Origin: Candidatus Rhodobacter oscarellae
Lineage (GTDB): Bacteria > Pseudomonadota > Alphaproteobacteria > Rhodobacterales > Rhodobacteraceae
Assembly: GCF_001078595.1 (NCBI RefSeq)
Contig: NZ_LFTY01000002.1
Coordinates: 2,413,773-2,477,772 of the forward strand
Direction: 5' to 3'
Length of the DNA stretch: 64,000 bases
Shown: positions 47,799 through 55,929 of the stretch, piece by piece
Layout: the number at the start of each line of letters is the position of its first letter
Numbering within the stretch: the first letter of the stretch is position 1
Position numbers and translations under genes: made by a program
Notes under the pieces: model-generated
Seen by the model: only the letters and a program-made list of their open reading frames with translations
Database searches by the model: none
What the model was told of the DNA's origin: nothing

Positions 47799-48890
47799 AT
47801 GCCAGCGATCCAATCCATCGAAGCGCGCCTCTTTAACGTGCCCCTCGACGAGGTGCTGGTGGACGCCAAGCATGGCAGCCACACGCATTTTCAGTTGATC
47901 ACCGCCACGGTGACCCTGGACGACGGCAGCCAGGGCACGGGGTATACCTATACCGGCGGCAAGGGTGGGCATGCGATCGCGGCAATGATCGCCCATGACC
48001 TGGCGCCCTTCCTGGAGGGCCACGATGCCGAGGCGGTCGAGGATCTCTACGAGGAGATGCTCTGGCACATCCACTATGTGGGCCGCGGCGGGATCGCGAG
48101 CTTCGCGATCTCGGCGGTGGATATCGCGCTATGGGATCTGCGGGGCAAGCGACTGGGCCAGCCGCTGCGCCAGATGGCGGGCGGTGCGGGCACCGCGTGC
48201 AAGGCCTATTGCGGCGGGATCGACCTGAACTTTCCGCTGCCTAAGCTCTTGGACTCGATACGCGGCTACCTGGATGCCGGCTTTAATGGGGTGAAGATCA
48301 AGATCGGGCAGCCCACCCTGGCCGAAGACCTGGAGCGGATCGCGGCGGTGCGCAAGCTGATCGGGCCAGATATCGCCTTCGCGGTGGACGCGAACTATTC
48401 CATGTCAGAGGCGGCGGCGACCGAGGCCGCCCATGCCTTTAGGCCCTTTGATCTGCTGTGGTTCGAAGAGCCCACCATCCCAGACGACTACCTTGCCTAT
48501 GGGCGCATCGCAAAGGCCACGGGAATGCCGCTGGCAATGGGCGAGAACCTGCATATCATCGAGGAGTTCGAGCACGCCGCGCGATGGGCGGGCCTTAGCT
48601 ATATGCAACCCGATGCCTCGAATTGCGGCGGGATCACCGGCTGGCTGAAAGTGGCGCAGCTCTGCGCCCAGAACGGCATCCCGGTATGCTCGCATGGCAT
48701 GCAAGAGCTGCATGTCTCGCTCCTGGCCAGCCAGCCCCACGCGGGCTGGATGGAGGTGCATTCTTTTCCCATTGACCGCTATACGCACCGGCCCTTGCAG
48801 GTCGCGCGGCATCTCGCGCAGGCGACGGATGCACCGGGAACGGGCGTGGCGTTTGACTGGAGCAAACTCGCGAATTTCCAAACTGGTTAA
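47799..48890 (+). CDS. Enolase-superfamily dehydratase/racemase (mandelate racemase group)
   Basis: A 363-residue protein. ATG at 47799 has GGAG at 6 nt. The N-terminal capping domain includes [14 protein letters not shown]. The barrel has the KxK base VKIKIG, metal ligands in [13 protein letters not shown] and MGEN, and the second base His in CSHGMQELH. This is the mandelate-racemase subgroup, in which sugar-acid dehydratases such as galactarate/talarate or fuconate dehydratase fall. The exact acid cannot be read. Confidence 0.88.
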   Translation: MPAIQSIEARLFNVPLDEVLVDAKHGSHTHFQLITATVTLDDGSQGTGYTYTGGKGGHAIAAMIAHDLAPFLEGHDAEAVEDLYEEMLWHIHYVGRGGIASFAISAVDIALWDLRGKRLGQPLRQMAGGAGTACKAYCGGIDLNFPLPKLLDSIRGYLDAGFNGVKIKIGQPTLAEDLERIAAVRKLIGPDIAFAVDANYSMSEAAATEAAHAFRPFDLLWFEEPTIPDDYLAYGRIAKATGMPLAMGENLHIIEEFEHAARWAGLSYMQPDASNCGGITGWLKVAQLCAQNGIPVCSHGMQELHVSLLASQPHAGWMEVHSFPIDRYTHRPLQVARHLAQATDAPGTGVAFDWSKLANFQTG

Positions 48891-49044
48891 GTTCTAAGCA
48901 ACATCCAGGTACGGGGGTCAGGGGCGCGCGCGCAGCCGCACGAATTGCTAGACCTGCGCGCTGAATGCGCGCCATCTGAAAACAGCACCGTTGCCATTTT
49001 CGCGCGAGACGGCATACTCCCGTTCACCAATCAGGGAGATATCC

Positions 49045-50625
49045 ATGAAAATAAGAAACCTTACCCTCGCGGCGACGCTCCTGGCGACGACCGCTGTTTC
49101 CGTGTCCGCAGAGACCCTTCGCTGGGCGCGGCAGGGCGACTCGCTTACCCTTGACCCGCATGCGCAAAACGAGGGCCCGACCTCGGCGCTGGCGCATCAG
49201 ATCATGGAGACGCTGGTCGTGCGCGACATGACCGGTGCCATGGTGCCCGGGCTGGCCACCGAATGGGGCCCCTCCGAGGAGAACCCAAACGTCTGGGTCT
49301 TCACCCTGCGCGAGGGCGTGACCTACCATGACGGCTCGACCTTTGACAGCGAGGACGCGGTCTTCTCGATAGAGCGCGCCATGACGCCCGACAGCGGCTA
49401 CAAAGAGCTGCTGGCCAGCGTGGTAGCGGTGCGCGCCACCGGGCCCTACGAGGTCGAGATCGAAACCAACGGTCCGAACCCAATCATGGCCAACAACCTC
49501 ACCAACTTGTTCATGATGGACAAGGGCTGGGCCGAGGCCAACAATACCGTCAAGGTGCAGGACTATGAGGGCGGCGAGCAGACCTATGCGTCCAGCAACG
49601 CCATGGGCACCGGACCCTACAAGCTGGTCAGCCGCGAACCTGACGTGAAGACCGTGCTGACGATCAACGAGAACTACTGGGGCATGGACGAGTTCCCCAT
49701 GGAGGTCACCGAGATCATCTACACGCCGATCCAGAACAAGGCGACGCGCGTCGCGGCGCTTCTGTCCGGCGAGGTGGACTTCATCCAGGACGTGCCGGTG
49801 CAGGACCTGGCGCGCGTGTCGGATGCCGAGGGGCTCGAGGTGCGCACAGCGCCGCAGAACCGGGTGATCTTCTTTGGCCTGAACCAGGGCGACGCGGATC
49901 TGTCCAATGACAGTGTCGACGGCACCAACCCGCTCGCCGATCTGCGCGTGCGCAAGGCAATGTCGATGGCGATCAACCGCGACGCCATCAAGCAGGTGGT
50001 GATGCGCGGGCAGTCCGCGCCCGCGGGCATGATCGCTCCGCCCTTCGTGAACGGCTGGAACGACGCCATGGACAGCTCCTCGAACACGGATCTGGAACAG
50101 GCCAAGGCGCTGATGACAGAGGCCGGATACGCCGACGGGTTCTCGATCACCCTGGACTGCCCGAACGACCGCTACATCAATGACGAGGCGATCTGTCAGG
50201 CCGCGGTGGGGATGCTGGCGCAGATCGGCATCACGGTGAACCTGGATGCCAAGCCCAAGGCGCAGCACTTCCCGCTGATCGGCAACCTGGAGACCGATTT
50301 CTACATGCTGGGCTGGGGCGTGCCGACCTATGACAGCGAGTACATCTTTAACTTCCTGGTGCACTCGAAGGGCGAGAAATACGGCTCTTGGAACGCCACG
50401 CGGTTCTCCAACCCGGACCTGGATGTGAAGATCCAGGCGCTGGCCGCCGAGACCGACTTGCCCAAGCGTGACGCCATGATCAACGATATCTGGAAGGTCG
50501 TGCAGGACGAGCAGCTCTACATCCCGATCCACCACCAGGTGCTGAACTGGGGGATGAAGTCCAAAGTCAACACCATCGTTGACCCGGGCGACGCGGCGCA
50601 GTTCAAGTACTTCACCTTCAACTAG
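49045..50625 (+). CDS. ABC transporter substrate-binding protein, family 5 (peptide/nickel type)
   Basis: A 526-residue periplasmic protein. ATG at 49045 has AGGGAG upstream. The signal peptide ends SVSA near residue 22. The family signature ATEWGPSEENPNVWVFTLREGVTYHDG lies near residue 75; shown here as WVFTLREGVTYHDG. Members bind oligopeptides, but also sugar acids and other solutes. No permease or ATPase gene follows. A terminator does, so its partners must be elsewhere or shared. Confidence 0.9.
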   Translation: MKIRNLTLAATLLATTAVSVSAETLRWARQGDSLTLDPHAQNEGPTSALAHQIMETLVVRDMTGAMVPGLATEWGPSEENPNVWVFTLREGVTYHDGSTFDSEDAVFSIERAMTPDSGYKELLASVVAVRATGPYEVEIETNGPNPIMANNLTNLFMMDKGWAEANNTVKVQDYEGGEQTYASSNAMGTGPYKLVSREPDVKTVLTINENYWGMDEFPMEVTEIIYTPIQNKATRVAALLSGEVDFIQDVPVQDLARVSDAEGLEVRTAPQNRVIFFGLNQGDADLSNDSVDGTNPLADLRVRKAMSMAINRDAIKQVVMRGQSAPAGMIAPPFVNGWNDAMDSSSNTDLEQAKALMTEAGYADGFSITLDCPNDRYINDEAICQAAVGMLAQIGITVNLDAKPKAQHFPLIGNLETDFYMLGWGVPTYDSEYIFNFLVHSKGEKYGSWNATRFSNPDLDVKIQALAAETDLPKRDAMINDIWKVVQDEQLYIPIHHQVLNWGMKSKVNTIVDPGDAAQFKYFTFN

Positions 50626-50648
50626 GCCTAGGCCTTAAGACGGTAGAG

Positions 50649-50680
50649 GGGGCGCTCCAACGGGGCGCCCCTTTCCCTTT
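50649..50680 (+). terminator. Terminator after the family 5 binding protein
   Basis: A 7-bp stem GGGGCGC (50649-50655) and GCGCCCC (50665-50671) with a 9-nt loop, followed by TTTCCCTTTC. It begins 24 bp after the stop codon. The remainder up to 50894 holds no gene I can support. Confidence 0.6.
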
Positions 50681-50894
50681 CGCGGGCTTGATCCAAATGA
50701 GTGCTTCCGCACGCTCTTTTTTTAAGTTGGGCTGCAGGCGACGCGCCACATGGGCGTCGCGATCGGGCGCCCGCGCAGAGATGCGTATTTGGGACAAGAT
50801 GAAGAACAGGACGCGCGACCGGCCCACCCGAGGAGGGAGCCGGAGGCGGACGACGAGACATAAAGCGCGCCGAAGGCGCTCAATTTAACAGCGG

Positions 50895-52028
50895 CTACCT
50901 GTCGGCCATTGCAACGAACGGGCGAGGGTCCGGCCCGTTGTAAAGCGTCAGCGGGCGGATCAGGATGTTGCCGCGCACCTGCTCCATACATTGCGCCACC
51001 CAGCCCGGCGCGCGCCCGATAGCGAAGATCGGCACGTAGAGGTCCATCGGGATCCCGTGCAGCTGGTAGATCACACCCGAATAGAAATCCACATTCACGT
51101 TCAGGCCATGGCGGGCATAGGGCTTCATCGCCTCCACCACGCCCTGCAGGATCTCGTACCATTCCGGCTGGCCCATCTCTTTGGACAGGCGTTCCACCCC
51201 GCTGCGCATGTGCCGCGCGCGCGGATCCTCGGTGCGGTAGACGCGGTGCCCGAACCCGGTGACCGCCTCGCGCGCCTTGCGCTTGGTTTTCACATACTCA
51301 GCCGCGTTCTCGGGCGTGCCGATCTCATGCACCATCTTCATCACGTCCTCGGCCGCCCCCCCATGGGCGGGCCCGGCCAGCGTAGAGATCGCCGTGACGA
51401 TGGCGCCGTGGATATTCGCCTCGGTCCCCACGGTCACCCGCGCCGCGAAGGAGGACGCGTTCGAGCCGTGCTCGGCATGCAGGATGAAGTCCAGCTCCGC
51501 CAGGCGCTGCGCATCCGCCGAGGGCGCCTTGCCCGTCAGCATCCAAAGCCAGTTCGCCGCGTGCCCCAGGCTGGCATCCGGCGCCACCGGGTCGCGCCCG
51601 TTGCGGATGTTGTCATGGGCGGCGATCACCACCGGGATCTGCGCCGTCAGCCGCACCCCGTTGCGGATGAACCCCGCCTCAGAGGCGTCCTGGCTCCCCG
51701 GCTCCAAAGCGGCCAGCGCCGAAACCGCGGTGCGCAGCACGTCCATCGGGTGCCCGTCCTTGGCCGCGCGGATGATGTCATAGACCGCCCCGGGCAGCTC
51801 CCGCGCCGCCTTAAGCTCGGCATCGAAAGCGTCGAACTCCGCCCGCGTCGGCAGCTCGCCATGGACCAGCAGGTAGGCCACCTCCTCAAAGCTCGCATTC
51901 TCCGCCAGGTCGTTGATGTCATAACCGCGATAGCTGAGCTTGCCCGCCGTGCCGTCGATGTCAGAGGCCCCCGAGCGCTCGAAATAGATGCCCTTCAGGC
52001 CGCGATTAATCTTGACGGCGTCGGTCAT
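50895..52028 (-). CDS. Citrate synthase / 2-methylcitrate synthase family
   Basis: A 377-residue citrate synthase of the short type. The start has AGGAG. The family motifs [13 protein letters not shown], catalytic His in [11 protein letters not shown] and [13 protein letters not shown], and the catalytic Asp in NVDFYSG are intact. This length and the GFGHRVYR block fit citrate and methylcitrate synthases alike, so the substrate (oxaloacetate with acetyl- or propionyl-CoA) is open. It is divergent from pta, 43 bp apart. Confidence 0.85.
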   Translation of the reverse strand: MTDAVKINRGLKGIYFERSGASDIDGTAGKLSYRGYDINDLAENASFEEVAYLLVHGELPTRAEFDAFDAELKAARELPGAVYDIIRAAKDGHPMDVLRTAVSALAALEPGSQDASEAGFIRNGVRLTAQIPVVIAAHDNIRNGRDPVAPDASLGHAANWLWMLTGKAPSADAQRLAELDFILHAEHGSNASSFAARVTVGTEANIHGAIVTAISTLAGPAHGGAAEDVMKMVHEIGTPENAAEYVKTKRKAREAVTGFGHRVYRTEDPRARHMRSGVERLSKEMGQPEWYEILQGVVEAMKPYARHGLNVNVDFYSGVIYQLHGIPMDLYVPIFAIGRAPGWVAQCMEQVRGNILIRPLTLYNGPDPRPFVAMADR

Positions 52029-52071
52029 ATCGGTCTCCTGTGCTCAACTCCCCCGGCATACCGAGGCATAC

Positions 52072-52926
52072 ATGTCGATATTGCAGAAGGCCACCGAAAC
52101 CGCAGCGTCCAGGCGCGCCAAAGTCGTATATCCAGAGGCCGCGGAGCCGCGCGTGGCCGAGGCGATCCGCCGGCTGCAGGCGGACGGGCTGGTGGTGCCG
52201 GTGCCCCTGGCCAAGGAGCCCAGCGCGGCCCATGTGGCGGCTTTGGTGGAGGCGCGCGGGCTCAAGGAGGGCATCGCCAAGCGCATGCTGGGCCGCCCGC
52301 TCTACCGCGCCGCCGCGATGGTGGCCGCGGGCGAGGCGGACGCGATGGTCGCGGGCGCCGATAGCCCCACCAAGCGCGTCATCGAGGCCGCCTCGATTGG
52401 CATCGGGCTGGCGGAGGGCGTCGAGACGGTCTCCAGCTTCTTTCTGATACTCTTCCCCGACGGGCGCGAGATGATATTCGCCGATTGCGCGGTGAACGTG
52501 GCCCCGGATGCGGCGCAGCTGGCGGATATCGCGCGGGCCTCCTCGGGTTCTGGCGCGGCGCTCCTCGGCGCGGCGCGGGTCGCGCTCTTGTCGTTCTCCA
52601 CCGGCACCAGCGGCGCGGGCGCCTCCGTGGACATGGTGCGCGCGGCGGCGGAGACCACGGGCTTCCTCGGGCCGGTGCAGGCCGACGCCGCGCTGAACCC
52701 CGCCATCGCCGCCAAGAAGGGGTTGGGTGCCGGAGACGCCAACGTGCTGGTCTTCCCGGATCTCGACGCGGGCAACATCGCCTATAAGCTGGCCCAAGAG
52801 CTGGGCGGCGCGCAGGCGGTGGGCCCGTTCCTGCAGGGCTTCGCGCGGCCGGTCTGCGACCTGTCGCGGGGGGCGACGGTGGAGGACATCGTTGCGGCGA
52901 CCCTGGTGACGGTGGCCATGGCGTAG
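52072..52926 (+). CDS. pta: Phosphate acetyltransferase
   Basis: A 284-residue Pta domain without the N-terminal extension of the long enzymes. ATG at 52072 has GAGG at 6 nt. [42 protein letters not shown] and [19 protein letters not shown] are the family motifs. It converts acetyl phosphate and CoA to acetyl-CoA. In roseobacter sulfonate metabolism it works after sulfoacetaldehyde acetyltransferase, which is not in this window. It is divergent from citrate synthase. Confidence 0.92.
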   Translation: MSILQKATETAASRRAKVVYPEAAEPRVAEAIRRLQADGLVVPVPLAKEPSAAHVAALVEARGLKEGIAKRMLGRPLYRAAAMVAAGEADAMVAGADSPTKRVIEAASIGIGLAEGVETVSSFFLILFPDGREMIFADCAVNVAPDAAQLADIARASSGSGAALLGAARVALLSFSTGTSGAGASVDMVRAAAETTGFLGPVQADAALNPAIAAKKGLGAGDANVLVFPDLDAGNIAYKLAQELGGAQAVGPFLQGFARPVCDLSRGATVEDIVAATLVTVAMA

Positions 52927-53049
52927 GCCGGGCTGCGGCGCGGGGACGCAGCGTACGAAATTTAGCGATTTCTTAGATGTATTGCGCGACAGATGATTCA
53001 GGGCGGGCGCCGGGACGGCGCGTCCGAATTAGTCTCTCAGCCTGACCCC

Positions 53050-53280
53050 TCAGCCATCGCGCGAGACGCGCGCCCTGGCCCTTTGGCGCCGCGCCATGTA
53101 TTTGTCGGTCCCATAGGCCAGCCCAAGGGTCACGAACCAGCCAAAGACGCCAAGCACCGCGTAGAACAGGACGAAGCACAAAACGCCCGCGGTGACCAGG
53201 AACGGCACGGTGAAGTCCTCGACATAGCCAAGGGCTCCACTGCTGCGGCGCGTGTCTCTTTGGCGATCGTGGTGCTGCAT
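53050..53280 (-). CDS. Hypothetical small membrane protein
   Basis: A 76-residue ORF. Residues about 24-58 are hydrophobic (VPFLVTAGVLCFVLFYAVLG, then VFGWFVTLGLAYG), enough for a two-helix hairpin, with charged ends. GTGGGA lies upstream of the ATG. It lies in a gap between pta and the aminotransferase. I do not recognise a family, but the hydrophobic layout and codon use favour a real gene. Confidence 0.5.
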   Translation of the reverse strand: MQHHDRQRDTRRSSGALGYVEDFTVPFLVTAGVLCFVLFYAVLGVFGWFVTLGLAYGTDKYMARRQRARARVSRDG

Positions 53281-53355
53281 GGGCGTCCCACTCTACTCAG
53301 GGCAGATGATAGCACCAATTGCCGCTCTGACTAGCCCACGCGCGGCAAGCTTTGA

Positions 53356-54471
53356 TCAAACTCCCGTGCGCGCGGCGGCCAGGGCGTCGGGGAGGGCCTG
53401 CGCCAGCACCTCCAGGTCGGCCTTTTCGCCCGCCGAGATCCGGATGCAGCGGTTCTGCGGCGCCACGAAGGGCATGCGCACGAAGATGCCGCGCGCCACC
53501 AGCCCGTCCAGCACCGCCTTGGCGAACGCGCCGTCCCGCCCGCAGTCGATGGCCACGAAATTCGCCGCACTCGGCAATGCCGTCAGCCCGTTCTCGGCCG
53601 CGATCTGCCCGATGCGCGCCACGGCGTCGCGCACCTTGCCGATTGTGTCGGCCAGGTAGGCGCCATCATCCAGCGCCGCGCAGGCCCCGGCCTGGCTCAC
53701 CCGGCTCATGCCGAAATGGTTGCGCACCTTGTTGAAGGCGGTGATCAGCTCCGGCGCGGCGATGCCATAGCCCACCCGCGCCCCCGCCATGCCATAGGCC
53801 TTCGAGAAGGTGCGGAAGCGGATCACGCGCGGGTCGCTTGGATCGATCCGCGGCAGGTCCTCGGGCGGCAGGAACTGGCCATAGGCCTCGTCCAGCACCA
53901 GCAGGCTGCCCGCCGGCACCTGCGCAACCATCTCCTCGACCACCGCGCGAGGGTGCCAGGACCCCATCGGGTTATCCGGGTTTGCGAAGTATATCAGCTT
54001 GGCGGCCACCTCGCCCGCCTTGGCCAACAGGGCCGCCGGGTCCTCGTGATCGTCGCGGTAGGCCACCTTGTGCATCGTGCCGCCGAACCCCGCCACATGG
54101 TAGTTGAACGTCGGATAGGCCCCGTCCGAGGTCACGATATGGTCCGCTGGTCCCGCCGTGACCATGCGCACCAGATAGCCCAGCAGGCCGTCGATCCCCT
54201 CGCCGATGATGATGTTCTCCGGCGCGACGCCCTCATGCGCGGCCAGCGCCTGGCGCAGGTCGTGGTTCTCGGGGTCGCCATACATCCAGCTGCCCCGCGC
54301 GGCCTCGGCCATCGCGGCGACGACCTTGGGGGAGGGCCCGAAAACGCTTTCGTTGGCGCCCAGCCGGGCGCGGAACCCCTGCCCCATCGCGCGCTCCTGC
54401 GTCTCGGGGCCAACAAAGGGCACGGTGGCGGGAAGGCTGTCGACAAGCGGCGTGTATCGTGGTCCAGTCAT
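53356..54471 (-). CDS. Class I/II PLP-dependent aminotransferase, HisC-like
   Basis: A 371-residue fold-type I aminotransferase starting at 54471 (MTGPRYTPL); the long frame upstream is an antisense artefact of the neighbour. RLGANESVFGPSP and IIIGEGIDGLLGYLVR begin the protein, FANPDNPMG binds PLP, and the lysine is in RTFSKAYGMAG. C-terminal RISAGEKADLEVLAQAL matches histidinol-phosphate aminotransferases. No his genes are adjacent, so it may act on another amino acid such as phenylalanine. It is divergent from the SMP-30-like gene by 51 bp. Confidence 0.88.
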   Translation of the reverse strand: MTGPRYTPLVDSLPATVPFVGPETQERAMGQGFRARLGANESVFGPSPKVVAAMAEAARGSWMYGDPENHDLRQALAAHEGVAPENIIIGEGIDGLLGYLVRMVTAGPADHIVTSDGAYPTFNYHVAGFGGTMHKVAYRDDHEDPAALLAKAGEVAAKLIYFANPDNPMGSWHPRAVVEEMVAQVPAGSLLVLDEAYGQFLPPEDLPRIDPSDPRVIRFRTFSKAYGMAGARVGYGIAAPELITAFNKVRNHFGMSRVSQAGACAALDDGAYLADTIGKVRDAVARIGQIAAENGLTALPSAANFVAIDCGRDGAFAKAVLDGLVARGIFVRMPFVAPQNRCIRISAGEKADLEVLAQALPDALAAARTGV

Positions 54472-54522
54472 GCTGGGACCATCGCCCAGGATGCGGGCGG
54501 CGGCAAGAGCGGCGGGGCGAGC

Positions 54523-55593
54523 ATGCGCGGTGTTATTCTTCTCAGTCTGATCCTGGCGGGGCTCTACCTTGCGTTCTGGCCCGTGCCGGTCGCGCCGGTG
54601 GCCTATGCGCCGCCCAAGGCCCCCGGGCTGACCGGGGCCTTCGCGCCCTCCGATGCCCTGGGCGGGGCCACGCGGTTGCGCCTGCCCGAGGGTGCCGCGG
54701 GCCCCGAGGACATCGCCGTGCTGAATGGCGCGCTCTACACCGCGGATGTCACGGGCGGGCTGTTCCGGCTGGAGGGCGACGCCCTGACCAAGGTCGCGCA
54801 GCTGGGCGGGCGCCCCCTCGGCCTCGACGAGGGGCCGGACGGCGCGCTCTACATCGCCGACAGCTTCCACGGGCTGATGCGCTGGACGCCCGACGGCGGG
54901 GCCGAGCGGCTGGTGGAAGAGATCGACGGCGCGCCGGTGATCTACGCCAACCAGCTGGACGTGGCGCGCGACGGCACGGTCTATTTCTCGGCCTCCTCGC
55001 AAAAGTTCGACCCCGAGACGATGGGCGGCACCCTGCTCACCTCTGTCATGACGATCTGGGAGCAATCCCAGACCGGCTCTGTCGCGCGCTGGCACCCCGA
55101 GCGCGGCGCCGAGATCATCACCGACGGGTTCGTCTTTACCAACGGCGTGGCCCTGTCCCCGGGCGAGGATTTCCTGCTGATCGCCGAGACCGGGCGCGCG
55201 CGCCTGCACCGGCTGTGGCTGACCGGGGACCAGGCCGGGCAGCGCGAGATCTTTATGGAGAACCTGCCGGGCTACCCCGACAATATCGAGCCCGTGGGCG
55301 ACGGCACCTATTGGATGGCCTTCGCCTCGCCGCGCGTATCCGCGGAGGCCCTGATGCCCTACCCGTTTCTCCGCAAGATGATCTGGCGGCTGGGCCCCAT
55401 GGTGCGCCCGGCGCCGATCCCTCACGGCATCGTTGTGCATTTTGACGGCGAGGGCAACATATTGAACGTGCTGCAGAATTCGAGCGGCTCTTTGGGCATC
55501 ACCACCGGGGCGCGGGTGGTGGGCGATGATCTCTATATAAGCCTGCTCGAGGGGCCGGTCCTGGCGCGGCTGCCGCTGGCCGAGATCAAGTAG
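54523..55593 (+). CDS. SMP-30/strictosidine synthase-like beta-propeller protein
   Basis: A 356-residue protein. Residues 1-22 form an N-terminal membrane or signal segment (RGVILLSLILAGLYLAFWPV). The rest fits a six-bladed propeller of the strictosidine synthase family: LGLDEGPDGALYIADSFHGL, YANQLDVARDGTVYFSASS and PGYPDNIEPVGDGTYWMAFA. Bacterial members are often lactonases or arylesterases. The start at 54523 is preceded by a weak GGGGCGAGC. It converges with DUF1992 with no gap. Confidence 0.82.
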   Translation: MRGVILLSLILAGLYLAFWPVPVAPVAYAPPKAPGLTGAFAPSDALGGATRLRLPEGAAGPEDIAVLNGALYTADVTGGLFRLEGDALTKVAQLGGRPLGLDEGPDGALYIADSFHGLMRWTPDGGAERLVEEIDGAPVIYANQLDVARDGTVYFSASSQKFDPETMGGTLLTSVMTIWEQSQTGSVARWHPERGAEIITDGFVFTNGVALSPGEDFLLIAETGRARLHRLWLTGDQAGQREIFMENLPGYPDNIEPVGDGTYWMAFASPRVSAEALMPYPFLRKMIWRLGPMVRPAPIPHGIVVHFDGEGNILNVLQNSSGSLGITTGARVVGDDLYISLLEGPVLARLPLAEIK

Positions 55594-55923
55594 CTACTTT
55601 AGGAACTTGCGCCGCGCCTCCTGGGCGATCGCAAGCTTCAACTCCAGATCAGCCAGCCGCGCCATGGCGGCTTTTCTGTCGGCCTCACTGGCAGTCGCGT
55701 AGGCGTCTTTGGCTGCGGCGACTTGCTTTTTGAGCGTGATCTCCTCAGGCAGCGCGCCCGCCTCGGCCATAATCCGGTGCCCCACGGCGTCGCCGGGGTC
55801 GATATAGGCGTCGCCGGGGCGATACGGCAGCGGTTCGCCCTCGCCCGCCAGGCCCGAGAGCTTGCCCTCCGCCTCGGCCTTCTTGATTTGCGCCTCAGTC
55901 AACTGTCTGAAATTGCGCGGCAT
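55594..55923 (-). CDS. DUF1992 domain-containing protein
   Basis: A 109-residue protein that matches DUF1992 (DnaJC28 conserved domain). The core LTEAQIKKAEAEGKLSGL is followed by AGEGEPLPYRP, and the C-terminal half is a long charged helix. The function is unknown. The ATG lies 6 bp downstream of the valS stop codon, so it is probably transcribed with valS. Confidence 0.85.
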   Translation of the reverse strand: MPRNFRQLTEAQIKKAEAEGKLSGLAGEGEPLPYRPGDAYIDPGDAVGHRIMAEAGALPEEITLKKQVAAAKDAYATASEADRKAAMARLADLELKLAIAQEARRKFLK

Positions 55924-55929
55924 ATCATG

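Noticed and set aside
46674-48074. A 466-codon open frame opposite the 2-hydroxyacid dehydrogenase gene
   Set aside because: Spans two genes and their gap in antisense; composition of a shadow frame.
50626-50894. A 77-codon frame (50628-50861, minus strand) in the gap before citrate synthase
   Set aside because: Pro/Arg-rich with no motif, no ribosome-binding site, and it overlaps the terminator hairpin.
53716-54522. N-terminal extension of the SMP-30-like gene over the aminotransferase gene
   Set aside because: The upstream 269 codons are antisense to a conserved aminotransferase; the start at 54523 gives a normal signal segment and family length.
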